From contig NZ_SNWE01000002.1 of assembly GCF_004362395.1 (NCBI RefSeq), forward strand, positions 124,001 through 188,000: 64,000 nt of DNA, written 5' to 3'. The position numbers and the translations under genes were made by a program. Origin of the DNA: Salegentibacter sp. 24 (GTDB lineage: Bacteria > Bacteroidota > Bacteroidia > Flavobacteriales > Flavobacteriaceae). Below, one piece after another: positions 9,216 through 18,125 of this stretch (position 1 is the first letter of the stretch; each line of letters opens with the position of its first letter). The notes beneath the pieces were generated by a model. It worked only from the letters and a program-made list of their open reading frames with translations, made no database searches and was not told where the DNA came from.

Positions 9216-10589
9216 TTAATTCCCTACTTCTCCAAAAGGATTATATCCCAGATACTCGGTTTCAGTTTCTTTGAATATAATATCGTGTTTTTTTAATTCC
9301 TGTAGGATTGGCTCATAAACCTCTTTCTTAATAGGAAGCTGAACCCCGGGCGTGGTAATTTCACCTTTTAGAATCTTTAAAGTTGCTATGGCTACTGGAA
9401 GTCCCACAGTCTTTGCCATAGCTGTTTCGGTTTGGTCTTTCCCAATATGAACCATAGTGGCATCTATTTGTTTTTTCTCACCATCTTGTTCGTAACCAAA
9501 TTTATGGTACATTACAATCATATCTTTATCATCCGGGGAGAGGCTCCATTTATCCATTAGTATTTTCTGAAGAGCCTGAGCGGGAGTAGCCTCCTTAATT
9601 CCAATTTTCTTTTTTGGATTGAAAAGATCTAATTCCATCAATTTTTCCCACATGGAATCGTCCTGATCTATTTTTAGATTATGTCTCAGTTTGAGTTCTA
9701 CCGTATCGGTGGGTGAATAGGGAAGAAAGGAATTTACAAAATCTCGATAGCTCATATTCTCGGAATCTTTCATAGTAAAACTATCATCTGTCATGCCCAA
9801 TTGTACAAACATATTCCATGCACGGCTAAACCCAACTCGTCTAATTGTACCTCGGTAGAGTGTAAGTACATCATCTAAACCGTAGATACTCATATAATCC
9901 AAAGAGTTCCTATTGGCGTAGCCTTCGAATTTTCCATAACCTTGTATGTGTAAAAATTCTGTTCTTCTAAATAATCTATGGTATGGGATATATTTGAATT
10001 TCCCTTCCTGAATAAATTCTGCCACCCCGCCCTGGCCTGCAACTACTACATTCCTTGGATTCCAGGTGAATTTGTAGTTCCAAAGATTGGTGTCGCTTTC
10101 AGGAGCAACAAGCCCCCCAGTGAATGATTCGAATAAAAGCATTTTTCCTCCTTTATCACGAATTCTATCTATAACCTGCATCGCACTCATATGGTCTATA
10201 CCTGGATCTACCCCGATTTCATTCATAAATATGAGTCCATTTTTTCTTACTTCTTCATCCAAAGCTTTCATTTCTTTGCTGATGTAGGATGCAGTTACCA
10301 TATTCTTTTTGAACTTCACGCAAGCTTTCGCAACTTCTATATGAAATCGAGCTGGAAGCATAGAAATTACTATGTCGGCATTCTTAACTGCGTTTTCTCT
10401 GCTTTCAGAATTAAACACATCTAAGAAGAAAGCCTGGCAATTTTTTCTATTTCCACAAGCTTTTTTAGCTATTTCAGGATCAATATCTCCAATTTTTAAG
10501 AAAACATCATCTGTCTCGGCTTTAGACAAAAGATGATCAATTAAGACGGAAGTAGATTTTCCCGCTCCGATAATTAATATACTCTTCAT
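9216..10589 (-). CDS. Saccharopine dehydrogenase family protein
   Basis: 457 residues. The N-terminal Rossmann fold begins SILIIGAGKSTSVLIDHLL, and the catalytic region includes MNEIGVDPGIDHMSAMQVID and the substrate-domain segments NPRNVVVAGQGGVAEF and YRGTIRRVGFSRAWN. The family interconverts saccharopine with amino acid and semialdehyde partners in lysine metabolism, using NAD(P). In Bacteroidota it is usually assigned to lysine breakdown, which would match the glutaryl-CoA dehydrogenase at 35.4 kb. The direction of the reaction is not determined from sequence. It is followed by an Lrp regulator, likely in one transcript. Confidence 0.92.
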   Translation of the reverse strand: MKSILIIGAGKSTSVLIDHLLSKAETDDVFLKIGDIDPEIAKKACGNRKNCQAFFLDVFNSESRENAVKNADIVISMLPARFHIEVAKACVKFKKNMVTASYISKEMKALDEEVRKNGLIFMNEIGVDPGIDHMSAMQVIDRIRDKGGKMLLFESFTGGLVAPESDTNLWNYKFTWNPRNVVVAGQGGVAEFIQEGKFKYIPYHRLFRRTEFLHIQGYGKFEGYANRNSLDYMSIYGLDDVLTLYRGTIRRVGFSRAWNMFVQLGMTDDSFTMKDSENMSYRDFVNSFLPYSPTDTVELKLRHNLKIDQDDSMWEKLMELDLFNPKKKIGIKEATPAQALQKILMDKWSLSPDDKDMIVMYHKFGYEQDGEKKQIDATMVHIGKDQTETAMAKTVGLPVAIATLKILKGEITTPGVQLPIKKEVYEPILQELKKHDIIFKETETEYLGYNPFGEVGN

Positions 10590-10692
10590 TCTGTTGTTTT
10601 TTATTGCCCTTTATGGGCTTTTCATAAAATAAATTAGTTTTGTGTAGTGGTAACGAATGTATTAAATCTTTAACTCATGAAAAATAACTTTG

Positions 10693-11082
10693 ATGAATAG
10701 GAAATTTATAGTAACCGGAACTATTTTCGGACTTTTAGCAGTGATCATTGGCGCTTTTGGTGCCCATGGTTTAAAGCCCTTATTGGTTGAATCCGCCAGG
10801 GAATCTTTTGAAACTGGAGTGAAATACCAAATGTATCATGCTTTACTTATGCTTTTTATCGGAAATTCCACACTAAGGCCATTTCGTTATCAAAAGCCGA
10901 TATTTTTTCTTCTTTTATCCGGTGTAATTTGCTTTTCGGGCTCTATATATTTACTTGCTACGAATAATTTAACACCTGTTGACTTTAAAGGTATTGCATT
11001 GGCCACCCCTCTGGGAGGTACGTTATTAATAGCCGGATGGATTTTTTTATTCTTAGAATTCGTGAAAAGTAAAGGGAAATAA
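10693..11082 (+). CDS. DUF423 (YgdD-like) small membrane protein
   Basis: 129 residues with four predicted membrane helices (about 5-25, 48-62, 70-90, 100-122). The family signature GAFGAHGLK is at residues about 21-29, and the segment KYQMYHALLMLF follows. The function of DUF423 proteins is unknown. I start at the ATG at 10693 rather than the TTG one codon earlier. A seven-codon reading frame (ATG at 10677) just upstream overlaps it but is probably meaningless. The gene stands alone between divergent saccharopine dehydrogenase and pckA. Confidence 0.9.
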   Translation: MNRKFIVTGTIFGLLAVIIGAFGAHGLKPLLVESARESFETGVKYQMYHALLMLFIGNSTLRPFRYQKPIFFLLLSGVICFSGSIYLLATNNLTPVDFKGIALATPLGGTLLIAGWIFLFLEFVKSKGK

Positions 11083-11158
11083 TTTAAGAAAGTTTAGCAG
11101 TTTATCTCTTTAAGATTTATAATTTTGTACCCATAAACAAACCACACACTTTAAATTT

Positions 11159-12760
11159 ATGGAAGTACATACCCAAACTACGAAAACGATTTCGTTAGAA
11201 AGTTACGGGATCAATAATGCCAGGGTACATTATCAGTTATCTCCTGAAGAACTTCATTATGATACAATTGAGCATGGCCTTGGAACTGAAACTAATTCAG
11301 GTGCTTTAGCCATTAACACAGGAGAATTTACCGGAAGATCCCCCAAAGACCGTTTTATAGTAAAAGATGAGATTACTCGCGATAAGGTTTGGTGGGGGGA
11401 TATCAACATTCCCTTTGAGACAGCTAAATTCGATAAGCTTTATAGAAAGGTTGCAGAATACTTGTCAGATAAGGAAATCTATGCCCGTGATGTTTACGCC
11501 TGTGCCGAAGAAAAATACCGCCTGGATATTAGGATCGTAAATGAATTTCCCTGGTCTAATATGTTTGCCTATAATATGTTTTTAAGACCGGAGGAAAAAG
11601 AATTAGAGAACTTTAAGGAAGAGTGGTTAATTCTTAATGCACCTGGCTTTAAAGCAAATCCTGAAATAGATGGCACACGACAGGAAAATTTTGCAATTTT
11701 AAATTTTAGTAGAAAGATCGCTTTAATTGGAGGAACCGGTTATACCGGCGAGATTAAGAAAGGAATTTTTTCAGCCTTAAATTTTATTCTACCGGTATAT
11801 GAAAATACGCTCCCTATGCACTGCTCTGCGAATGTGGGAGAAGAAGGAGATACTGCTATTTTTTTCGGGCTTTCCGGTACAGGGAAAACCACCCTGTCTG
11901 CTGACCCAGAGCGTAAACTTATCGGGGATGATGAACACGGCTGGACCAAAGAGAACACGATTTTTAATTTTGAAGGAGGTTGCTACGCAAAAGTTATAAA
12001 CCTTACCGAAGAAAATGAACCCGATATTTACCGGGCCATCAAACCGGGCGCCATTTTGGAGAATGTTATTCTGGATGATGAAGGTAATGTAGATTTTACT
12101 GATACGAGCATTACACAAAATACAAGGGTAAGCTACCCGATTAATCATATAGATAACATTCAGGTGCCTTCGGTAGGGAAAAACCCAAAAAATATATTTT
12201 TCCTAACGGCTGATGCTTTTGGAGTTTTACCTCCAATTAGTAAGCTAACACCAGGTCAGGCTGCTTATCATTTTATTAGCGGTTACACGGCTAAAGTTGC
12301 CGGCACCGAAGCAGGTATAGATGAGCCGGTTCCGAGTTTTTCCGCTTGTTTTGGTGCGCCTTTTATGCCTTTACATCCCACAAAATATGCCGAGATGTTA
12401 AGCGAGAAAATAAAAGATGCTGGTGTAAATGTTTGGTTAATTAATACCGGATGGACTGGCGGACCTTATGGATCGGGTAGTCGAATGAAATTAAAATATA
12501 CAAGGGCAATGATAAGTGCGGCGCTAAAGGGCGAATTAAAAGATACTAAATTTAGCAGGCATAGTGTATTTGGCCTTCAAATGCCACTAAATTGTCCTAA
12601 TGTGCCTGAGAAAGTTCTAAATCCCAGAAATACATGGAATGATTCTGCAACATACGATAAGAAAGCAGAGGAACTGGCAAATTCCTTTAAAAAGAACTTT
12701 GAAAAATTTGAAGCTTATGCTAATGAGGAAATAATGGACGGAGGCCCGACTTCCTCTTAG
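11159..12760 (+). CDS. pckA: Phosphoenolpyruvate carboxykinase (ATP)
   Basis: 533 residues, full length. It converts oxaloacetate and ATP to phosphoenolpyruvate and CO2, the entry step of gluconeogenesis. Motifs seen are GEFTGRSPKDRFIV near residue 60, the lid and metal region HCSANVGEEGDTAIFFG, the P-loop GLSGTGKTTLS followed by LIGDDEHGW, and INTGWTGGPYGSGSRMKL. A TAATTTTG -7 box at 11120-11127 places the likely transcript start near 11133. The gene is monocistronic and closed by a strong terminator at 12791. Confidence 0.98.
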   Translation: MEVHTQTTKTISLESYGINNARVHYQLSPEELHYDTIEHGLGTETNSGALAINTGEFTGRSPKDRFIVKDEITRDKVWWGDINIPFETAKFDKLYRKVAEYLSDKEIYARDVYACAEEKYRLDIRIVNEFPWSNMFAYNMFLRPEEKELENFKEEWLILNAPGFKANPEIDGTRQENFAILNFSRKIALIGGTGYTGEIKKGIFSALNFILPVYENTLPMHCSANVGEEGDTAIFFGLSGTGKTTLSADPERKLIGDDEHGWTKENTIFNFEGGCYAKVINLTEENEPDIYRAIKPGAILENVILDDEGNVDFTDTSITQNTRVSYPINHIDNIQVPSVGKNPKNIFFLTADAFGVLPPISKLTPGQAAYHFISGYTAKVAGTEAGIDEPVPSFSACFGAPFMPLHPTKYAEMLSEKIKDAGVNVWLINTGWTGGPYGSGSRMKLKYTRAMISAALKGELKDTKFSRHSVFGLQMPLNCPNVPEKVLNPRNTWNDSATYDKKAEELANSFKKNFEKFEAYANEEIMDGGPTSS

Positions 12761-12790
12761 CGTATTATTTTTAATTAGTTAATTGAATCA

Positions 12791-12823
12791 AAAAAATCCG
12801 GTGTAAAATGCACCGGATTTTTT
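12791..12823 (+). terminator. Intrinsic terminator of pckA
   Basis: Perfect stem AAAAAATCCGGTG / CACCGGATTTTTT with a 7-nt loop, beginning 30 bp after the pckA stop, ending in a U-tract. Confidence 0.92.
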
Positions 12824-12884
12824 ATTTACATATCAATGGAAGAAATACTAAATCTTCAAGTGAGATTTAAAATACTGCTGTATG

Positions 12885-13631
12885 TTATTTTTTATTTACT
12901 TCTGCAATATATTTCTGCAGGGCCATGGTCATAGATGGGGTATCTGGCGTAGGTGCCTTTATGTTAACAGTTAGCCCGTGTTCTTTTGCTGCTTTAATTG
13001 TAGTATTACCAAACACGGCTATTTTAGTTTCTTTCTGTTCAAAATCAGGGAAATTCTCAAAAAGAGATTTAATTCCGCTAGGACTAAAGAAAACTAAAAT
13101 ATCATAAGTTACATCACGCAGGTGGGAAAGATCACTTACAACGGTTCTGTAAAAAGTAGCTTGTTTCCATTCGACGCCTAATTTGTTTAAAGTTTTAGGA
13201 ACATCTGGCTTAAGCATATCTGAAGATGGTAATAAAAACTTTTCGTTTTTATATTTTTTTATTAGGGGGGAGAGGTCGGCAAAAGTCCTTTTTCCCACGT
13301 AAATTTTTCGCTTACGATAAACCACATATTTCTGTAAGTAATAGGCTACAGCTTCACTCAAACAAAAGTATTTTAGGGTATCGGGTACCTTAAATCGCAA
13401 ATCTTCGGCTATTCTAAAAAAATGATCTACCGCATTACGACTAGTAAGGATAATTGCTGAATATTTGGTAAGGTCTACTTTTTGCTGGCGAACCTCTTTA
13501 GAGGAGACACCTTCTACGTGAATAAAGGGTATGAAATCAATTTTTACTTTTTGTTTTTCCTCAAGCTCAAAATAAGGAGAGTTCTCTACTTTAGGTTCGG
13601 GCTGAGAAACTAAAATTGTTTTCACTTTCAT
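12885..13631 (-). CDS. hemD: Uroporphyrinogen-III synthase
   Basis: 248 residues. The enzyme closes and inverts ring D of hydroxymethylbilane to give uroporphyrinogen III in heme synthesis. Sequence conservation in this family is weak, but the fold markers are visible: VKTILVSQPEP at the N-terminus, YSAIILTSRNAVDHFF, the linker region with LLPSSDMLKPDVPKTL, and YDILVFFSPSGIKSLFENF followed by IAVFGNTTIKAAKEHGL. It lies 28 bp downstream of the DUF4271 gene on the same strand, an arrangement common in flavobacteria, and is probably co-transcribed with it. Confidence 0.9.
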   Translation of the reverse strand: MKVKTILVSQPEPKVENSPYFELEEKQKVKIDFIPFIHVEGVSSKEVRQQKVDLTKYSAIILTSRNAVDHFFRIAEDLRFKVPDTLKYFCLSEAVAYYLQKYVVYRKRKIYVGKRTFADLSPLIKKYKNEKFLLPSSDMLKPDVPKTLNKLGVEWKQATFYRTVVSDLSHLRDVTYDILVFFSPSGIKSLFENFPDFEQKETKIAVFGNTTIKAAKEHGLTVNIKAPTPDTPSMTMALQKYIAEVNKK

Positions 13632-13659
13632 ATATCAATACTTTTATTTGATCCTTTGT

Positions 13660-14316
13660 TTAAATTGTAATTAGCTTGTACAAAATAATATAAGGGGCAA
13701 TTTCGAGAGCGCAAAGGTACAAAATAAAATAAAACCAATTACCTGTAATAAGGGTTTGATTTTTACGGTAGATTAATAACAGGCTAAAAATATTGGTTAG
13801 AGCTAAAATACCTAGTAACGTATATAGGATGATGGCAGTCGGAGTGTAGGTGTAAACAAATATTAAGCTGGGTATTAATAAGATAAGTCCTATAAAATTC
13901 CGGTAACTAATTTTTTGATATAGGTAAGAATCAATATAAGTATCAAGATTAAAAACGTTCCCAATAATCTTTTCCAGTCCAATTTTTAGCAAAACGAAGC
14001 TACCATAAGCCGTAGCAATTCTTATGAAGACAAAGACCGGATTTAGGGTTGAGTCTTTCCAAAAGAAATTGAAAACCAGGTAAAATAGTAATGAAAAAGA
14101 GATAAGATGCACAAAGAATAGTAAAATGTTAAAAGGATGAAAAGCCTTGTTCTTCTTTCCTCTAAACATCATAAATTTGTTTGAAGAAAGGAGTGAAAGA
14201 AAATCCTCAAATCGTTGTGGATATGCTGTTTTTACAATGGCTAGCAATAGAAATGCCCCCACTAGCGTTAGAGTGATCCAGTCTAATGAAACAACATTTC
14301 TTTCTACAGCTTCCAG
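13660..14316 (-). CDS. DUF4271 membrane protein
   Basis: A membrane protein with about six helices, homologous over its length to DUF4271 proteins found upstream of hemD in flavobacteria; function unknown. The obvious start is GTG at 14262 (200 residues, beginning inside the first helix). However, the frame stays open for 18 more codons to a CTG at 14314-14316, reading EAVERNVVSLDWITLTLVG after it. The DWIT segment is, as I recall the family, part of the conserved N-terminus, so translation probably begins at or near this CTG. No ATG is available: the upstream in-frame TAA is only about ten codons before it. The start therefore remains uncertain. Confidence 0.82.
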   Translation of the reverse strand: MEAVERNVVSLDWITLTLVGAFLLLAIVKTAYPQRFEDFLSLLSSNKFMMFRGKKNKAFHPFNILLFFVHLISFSLLFYLVFNFFWKDSTLNPVFVFIRIATAYGSFVLLKIGLEKIIGNVFNLDTYIDSYLYQKISYRNFIGLILLIPSLIFVYTYTPTAIILYTLLGILALTNIFSLLLIYRKNQTLITGNWFYFILYLCALEIAPYIILYKLITI

Positions 14317-14422
14317 GATTAAAACTTTTATGCAAATGTATAATTATTTTGAGGTTAAATCATGAAGAGTAAGCCGGGAAACGAAGATTTAAAATGCATA
14401 CATTTGTGCAAAAATTAGTGAA

Positions 14423-15157
14423 ATGGTAAAGGGGATAGTCATTGTACCCACCTTTAATGAAATTGAGAACATTGAGAAACTAGTTAGAAACGTGTTTTCT
14501 CAACATAAAAAATTTCATATTTTGGTGGTGGATGATAATTCTCCAGATGGTACCGCAACCCGAGTGAGAACATTGCAGGCTGAATTCCACGATCGTCTTT
14601 TTCTTGAAGAAAGAATTGGGAAATTAGGATTGGGATCAGCTTACATACACGGTTTTAAATGGGCGCTGAAGAGGGATTATGAGTATATTTTTGAGATGGA
14701 TGCCGATTTTTCTCATAATCCTAACGATCTTGCTCGACTATATAATACCTGCAAAAGGAATAATGCCGATGTTGCCATAGGGTCACGGTATATTACTGGG
14801 GTAAATGTAATAAACTGGCCTATGAGTAGAGTGCTATTATCCTGGTTGGCATCGAAATATGTTAGATTTGTAACCGGAATGGATATTCACGATACCACAG
14901 CTGGTTTTGTTTGTTATAAAAGAAAAGTTTTGGAAACTATAGGCCTGAATAATATTCAGTTTGTTGGATATGCTTTCCAGATCGAGATGAAGTTTAAGGC
15001 GTATTTGCTGAAATTTAAATTAGAGGAAGTTCCAGTTATCTTCACGGATAGAACACGAGGAACTTCAAAAATGAGTGGTTCTATAATTTCTGAAGCCATT
15101 TTTGGGGTAATAATAATGAAGATTAAAAGTCTTTTTAAGCAGATTAAATTGAAATGA
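14423..15157 (+). CDS. Polyprenol monophosphomannose synthase (GT2, DPM1-like)
   Basis: 244 residues of a GT-A fold glycosyltransferase. The N-terminal VPTFNEIENIEKLV and DDNSPDGTA, the metal-binding DADFSHNP and IGSRYITG are typical of dolichol-phosphate mannose synthases, which load mannose from GDP-mannose onto polyprenyl phosphate at the cytoplasmic membrane face. The product would feed protein or lipid glycosylation; Bacteroidota glycosylate many secreted proteins, and the DUF2723 protein at 47-50 kb could use such a donor (inference). The stop overlaps the pyrC start by 4 bp, so the two are translationally coupled. Confidence 0.92.
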   Translation: MVKGIVIVPTFNEIENIEKLVRNVFSQHKKFHILVVDDNSPDGTATRVRTLQAEFHDRLFLEERIGKLGLGSAYIHGFKWALKRDYEYIFEMDADFSHNPNDLARLYNTCKRNNADVAIGSRYITGVNVINWPMSRVLLSWLASKYVRFVTGMDIHDTTAGFVCYKRKVLETIGLNNIQFVGYAFQIEMKFKAYLLKFKLEEVPVIFTDRTRGTSKMSGSIISEAIFGVIIMKIKSLFKQIKLK

Positions 15158-16497
15158 AGAAGGTCTTAATCAAGAACGCGAAGATTGTAAATGAGGGTAA
15201 AATTAAGGAAGCCGATGTTTTTATTGAAGGCGGAATAATTAAAGAAATTGCCGAAAGCATAAGTGCCAAATCCCCGGATGTCCAAATATTTGATGCGGAA
15301 GGTACCCATTTGCTGCCTGGGGTAATAGATGATCAGGTACATTTCAGAGAACCCGGACTCACGGAAAAAGAAAATATTGAAATGGGCTCTCGTGCCGCTG
15401 TTGCTGGCGGTATTACATCTTTTATAGAAATGCCCAATACGATCCCTCAAACTACGACTATTGAAAGACTAGAAGAGAAGTTTAAGCTGGCTGAAGCAAA
15501 ATCTTATGCCAACTATTCTTTTATGTTTGGGGGAACTAATGATAACCTTGAGGAAATTCTAAAAGTGGATCCAAAAACCACCGCAGCGTTAAAATTATTT
15601 TTAGGCTCTTCTACCGGTAATATGTTGGTAGATGATGAAAAGGTTTTGGAACAAATTTTTTCAAAATCTCCATTACTTATTGCGGTGCATTGTGAAGATG
15701 AAGATACCATCCAAGAAAATCTAAAGGCATGTATAGAGCGATATGGCGAAGATATTCCAATTGAATTACACCCAAAAATTAGAAGTGAAGAAGCCTGTTA
15801 TAAATCTTCTTCAAGAGCTGTTGCACTAGCCAAAAAAACCGGTGCAAGATTGCACGTTTTTCATGTTTCTACGGCAAAGGAACTGAGTTTGTTCAGCAAT
15901 AAGAAAAAGCTTAAGGATAAAAAGATTACGGCTGAGGTTTGTATTCATCATCTTTGGTTCAACGATTCCGATTATCAGAAAAAGGGAACTTTGATTAAAT
16001 GGAACCCAGCTGTAAAGACCAAAATGGATCAGGAAGCTTTAATGAAAGCTTTAAACGACGATTTGTTGGATGTGGTGGCAACAGATCATGCGCCACATAC
16101 AAGGGAGGAAAAGAAAAATGTATATACCAAAGCTCCCAGTGGTGGCCCCTTGGTACAGCATTCCCTTACTGCCATGTTGCAATTCCATCATCAGGAGAAA
16201 ATTTCATTAGAAAAAATTGTAGAAAAAATGTGTCATAATCCAGCTATATTATTTCAAATAAAAGATCGTGGTTTTATTCGGGAAGGTTATAAAGCTGATT
16301 TGGTGCTAGTGGATCTAAACGCACCCTGGGCGGTACAACCCGATAATATTCACTATAAATGTGGCTGGTCTCCTTTTGAAGGAGTTACCTTTAAATCTCG
16401 AGTGACCCATACTTTTGTAAATGGGAATCTAGTGTACAAGAATTTCAAACATCAGCCTTTTGCGCCTGTGGCAGAGCGTTTGCAGTTTGATCGATAG
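15154..16497 (+). CDS. pyrC: Dihydroorotase (type I)
   Basis: 447 residues of the amidohydrolase superfamily; closes carbamoyl-aspartate to dihydroorotate in pyrimidine synthesis. The metal-site segments are GVIDDQVHFREPGL near residue 60, MPNT, AVHCEDED, HVFHVSTA and the catalytic ATDHAPHT. The first histidine of the usual DxHxH motif is a glutamine (DDQVHF); as far as I know this variant is common in Bacteroidota and does not by itself imply loss of activity. ATG overlaps the preceding stop (ATGA), and the DUF4296 lipoprotein follows directly, forming a three-gene operon. Confidence 0.94.
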   Translation: MKKVLIKNAKIVNEGKIKEADVFIEGGIIKEIAESISAKSPDVQIFDAEGTHLLPGVIDDQVHFREPGLTEKENIEMGSRAAVAGGITSFIEMPNTIPQTTTIERLEEKFKLAEAKSYANYSFMFGGTNDNLEEILKVDPKTTAALKLFLGSSTGNMLVDDEKVLEQIFSKSPLLIAVHCEDEDTIQENLKACIERYGEDIPIELHPKIRSEEACYKSSSRAVALAKKTGARLHVFHVSTAKELSLFSNKKKLKDKKITAEVCIHHLWFNDSDYQKKGTLIKWNPAVKTKMDQEALMKALNDDLLDVVATDHAPHTREEKKNVYTKAPSGGPLVQHSLTAMLQFHHQEKISLEKIVEKMCHNPAILFQIKDRGFIREGYKADLVLVDLNAPWAVQPDNIHYKCGWSPFEGVTFKSRVTHTFVNGNLVYKNFKHQPFAPVAERLQFDR

Positions 16498-16498
16498 T

Positions 16499-17029
16499 AT
16501 GTTAAAAAAAATATTTTTGTTATTTTGTATATCGGTAATATTTACTGCTTGTCAGGATATTGGTAATTCTGGAAAACCTGAAGACCTCATACCCGAGGAA
16601 AAAATGGTAGATATAATTGCTGAAATTTCCCTAATGCAGTCGGCAAGAAATTTTAATAAGCGAATGTATGAAAATACAGGGATTGAAGGAGAAGAATATA
16701 TTTTTGAGAAGTACAACATAGATAGTGTTCAGCTTAGGCGTAGTAATGATTATTATGCTGATAATTATAAAATTTATCAACGTATTTATGATAGTGTGAA
16801 ACAGAATTTAGAAAGAATAAAAGTGAAATTGGATTCCCTGCAGAAGCGGGAAGAACGTATTAGAGACTCAATTTCCAAGGCAAAACGAGATTCATTGAGA
16901 ATAATAGAAGATTCACTAAACCCGGAAGAAAAAAGGAATCAAAAAATTATAGATGCTATAAATAATAAGAAGGATTCGCTTGATAGAACAGTTACTGACA
17001 GTCTGCCTGAACCAGTATCCAGAAATTAA
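16499..17029 (+). CDS. DUF4296 lipoprotein
   Basis: 176 residues from the ATG at 16499, chosen because it starts right at the pyrC stop and gives a clean lipoprotein signal (MLKKIFLLFCISVIFTAC, lipid-modified Cys at 18). The mature part begins with the DUF4296 core (EEKMVDIIAEISLMQSARNF ... YNIDSVQLRRSNDYYADN), followed by a charged coiled-coil tail of about 70 residues rich in Lys, Arg, Asp and Ser. The function is unknown. The domain is Bacteroidota-specific and is often found next to pyrC and the mannose synthase, as here. Its end overlaps the convergent epimerase gene by 4 bp. Confidence 0.9.
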   Translation: MLKKIFLLFCISVIFTACQDIGNSGKPEDLIPEEKMVDIIAEISLMQSARNFNKRMYENTGIEGEEYIFEKYNIDSVQLRRSNDYYADNYKIYQRIYDSVKQNLERIKVKLDSLQKREERIRDSISKAKRDSLRIIEDSLNPEEKRNQKIIDAINNKKDSLDRTVTDSLPEPVSRN

Positions 17030-18042
17030 GATTTATCTTTCTTGTAAAATTCCGCGGTGTCAGTGATCACCTTTTTCATAGGCGAAAATTTATAACTGAG
17101 TCTAGCTTTAATTTTTTTGTTTGAATATATAGAGTGGTAAAATAAAGTGTTTACCGTATTTCTGGTAATACCTCTTTCCGCACCAAAAAACCCGCCTATT
17201 TTCTGAAAAAACCAAGCCACCCAGAGCATCCATTCCCTTACTTCTTTTTTAGGGCCAGATTTACCCAATGCAGCTGCAGTCTGCTTTAAAACAGATTTAA
17301 AACTCATATTTTCTGAGATCAAGATGTAATCTTCATTTTTAATTTCAGAGTTCATAAGCTCTTGCATGACCCTCACAACATCATTAACTCCAACAAAACC
17401 AGTGATTTTAGGGAAATAGTAATTCAGTCCCTTATCAATTCTTGAGAAAATTTTTCCAGTACCCCTATCCCAGAACCCTGGCCCAATAATAATTCCCGGT
17501 TTCACTATTACAGTAGAAACACCTTCCTGAGTACCCCGCCAGGTTTCAATTTCAGCGCCATATTTAGAAATTGCATAGTCGCTATGGTTCTCTTCAGCAT
17601 TCCATGTCGTTTCCTCAGTAATTTCCGTGCTGTTTAAACTTCTGCCAAGAGCTGCAACGCTGCTTACATAACAAAGTTTCTCAATATTATTGGAGATACA
17701 AAGGTTAACGATGTTTGCGGTGCCTTCAATGTTGACTTTTCGTAATCTTCTTTCATCTGCAGGATCAAAAGAGACTAAAGCGGCGCAGTGATAAACATGC
17801 TTTATATTTTTAAATGCTTTAGTGAGTCGTGGTATGTCCGTAATATCAGCTTCAAACCATTCAATTTTATGAAACAATGATTTGTTATCCTCTTGGGGAG
17901 AATTATAATAATTGAAAACGTGTTTAACCGATGCGAGGTCGCTGTTTTTTCTATGAAGCGCTCTAACTTTTTTACCGGCTTTTAATAAATTCAGCAATAA
18001 ATGTGAACCTACCAGTCCGGTGCCGCCTGTTACTAAAATCAT
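17026..18042 (-). CDS. NAD-dependent epimerase/dehydratase family protein
   Basis: 338 residues of the extended short-chain dehydrogenase type. The NAD(P)-binding TGGTGLVGSHLLLNLLKAG is at the N-terminus, an acidic residue in WFEADITD follows, and the catalytic YAISKYGAE contains the Tyr-x3-Lys pair. VIVKPGIIIGPG is typical of the substrate region. The substrate cannot be assigned; relatives act on nucleotide sugars, flavonoid-like or steroid-like compounds. It stands alone, convergent with the DUF4296 gene and divergent from tyrS. Confidence 0.9.
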   Translation of the reverse strand: MILVTGGTGLVGSHLLLNLLKAGKKVRALHRKNSDLASVKHVFNYYNSPQEDNKSLFHKIEWFEADITDIPRLTKAFKNIKHVYHCAALVSFDPADERRLRKVNIEGTANIVNLCISNNIEKLCYVSSVAALGRSLNSTEITEETTWNAEENHSDYAISKYGAEIETWRGTQEGVSTVIVKPGIIIGPGFWDRGTGKIFSRIDKGLNYYFPKITGFVGVNDVVRVMQELMNSEIKNEDYILISENMSFKSVLKQTAAALGKSGPKKEVREWMLWVAWFFQKIGGFFGAERGITRNTVNTLFYHSIYSNKKIKARLSYKFSPMKKVITDTAEFYKKDKS

Positions 18043-18125
18043 TTGGTAAATATACCAAAACGACTTAGGAAAAATAAGAGTTTATGGTATCTTTACGGCT
18101 ATTTTTGAGTTAAATTACTGGAATT

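Noticed and set aside
10677-10700. Seven-codon leader peptide before the DUF423 gene
   Set aside because: No attenuator structure or codon bias is visible; short frames of this size are expected by chance.
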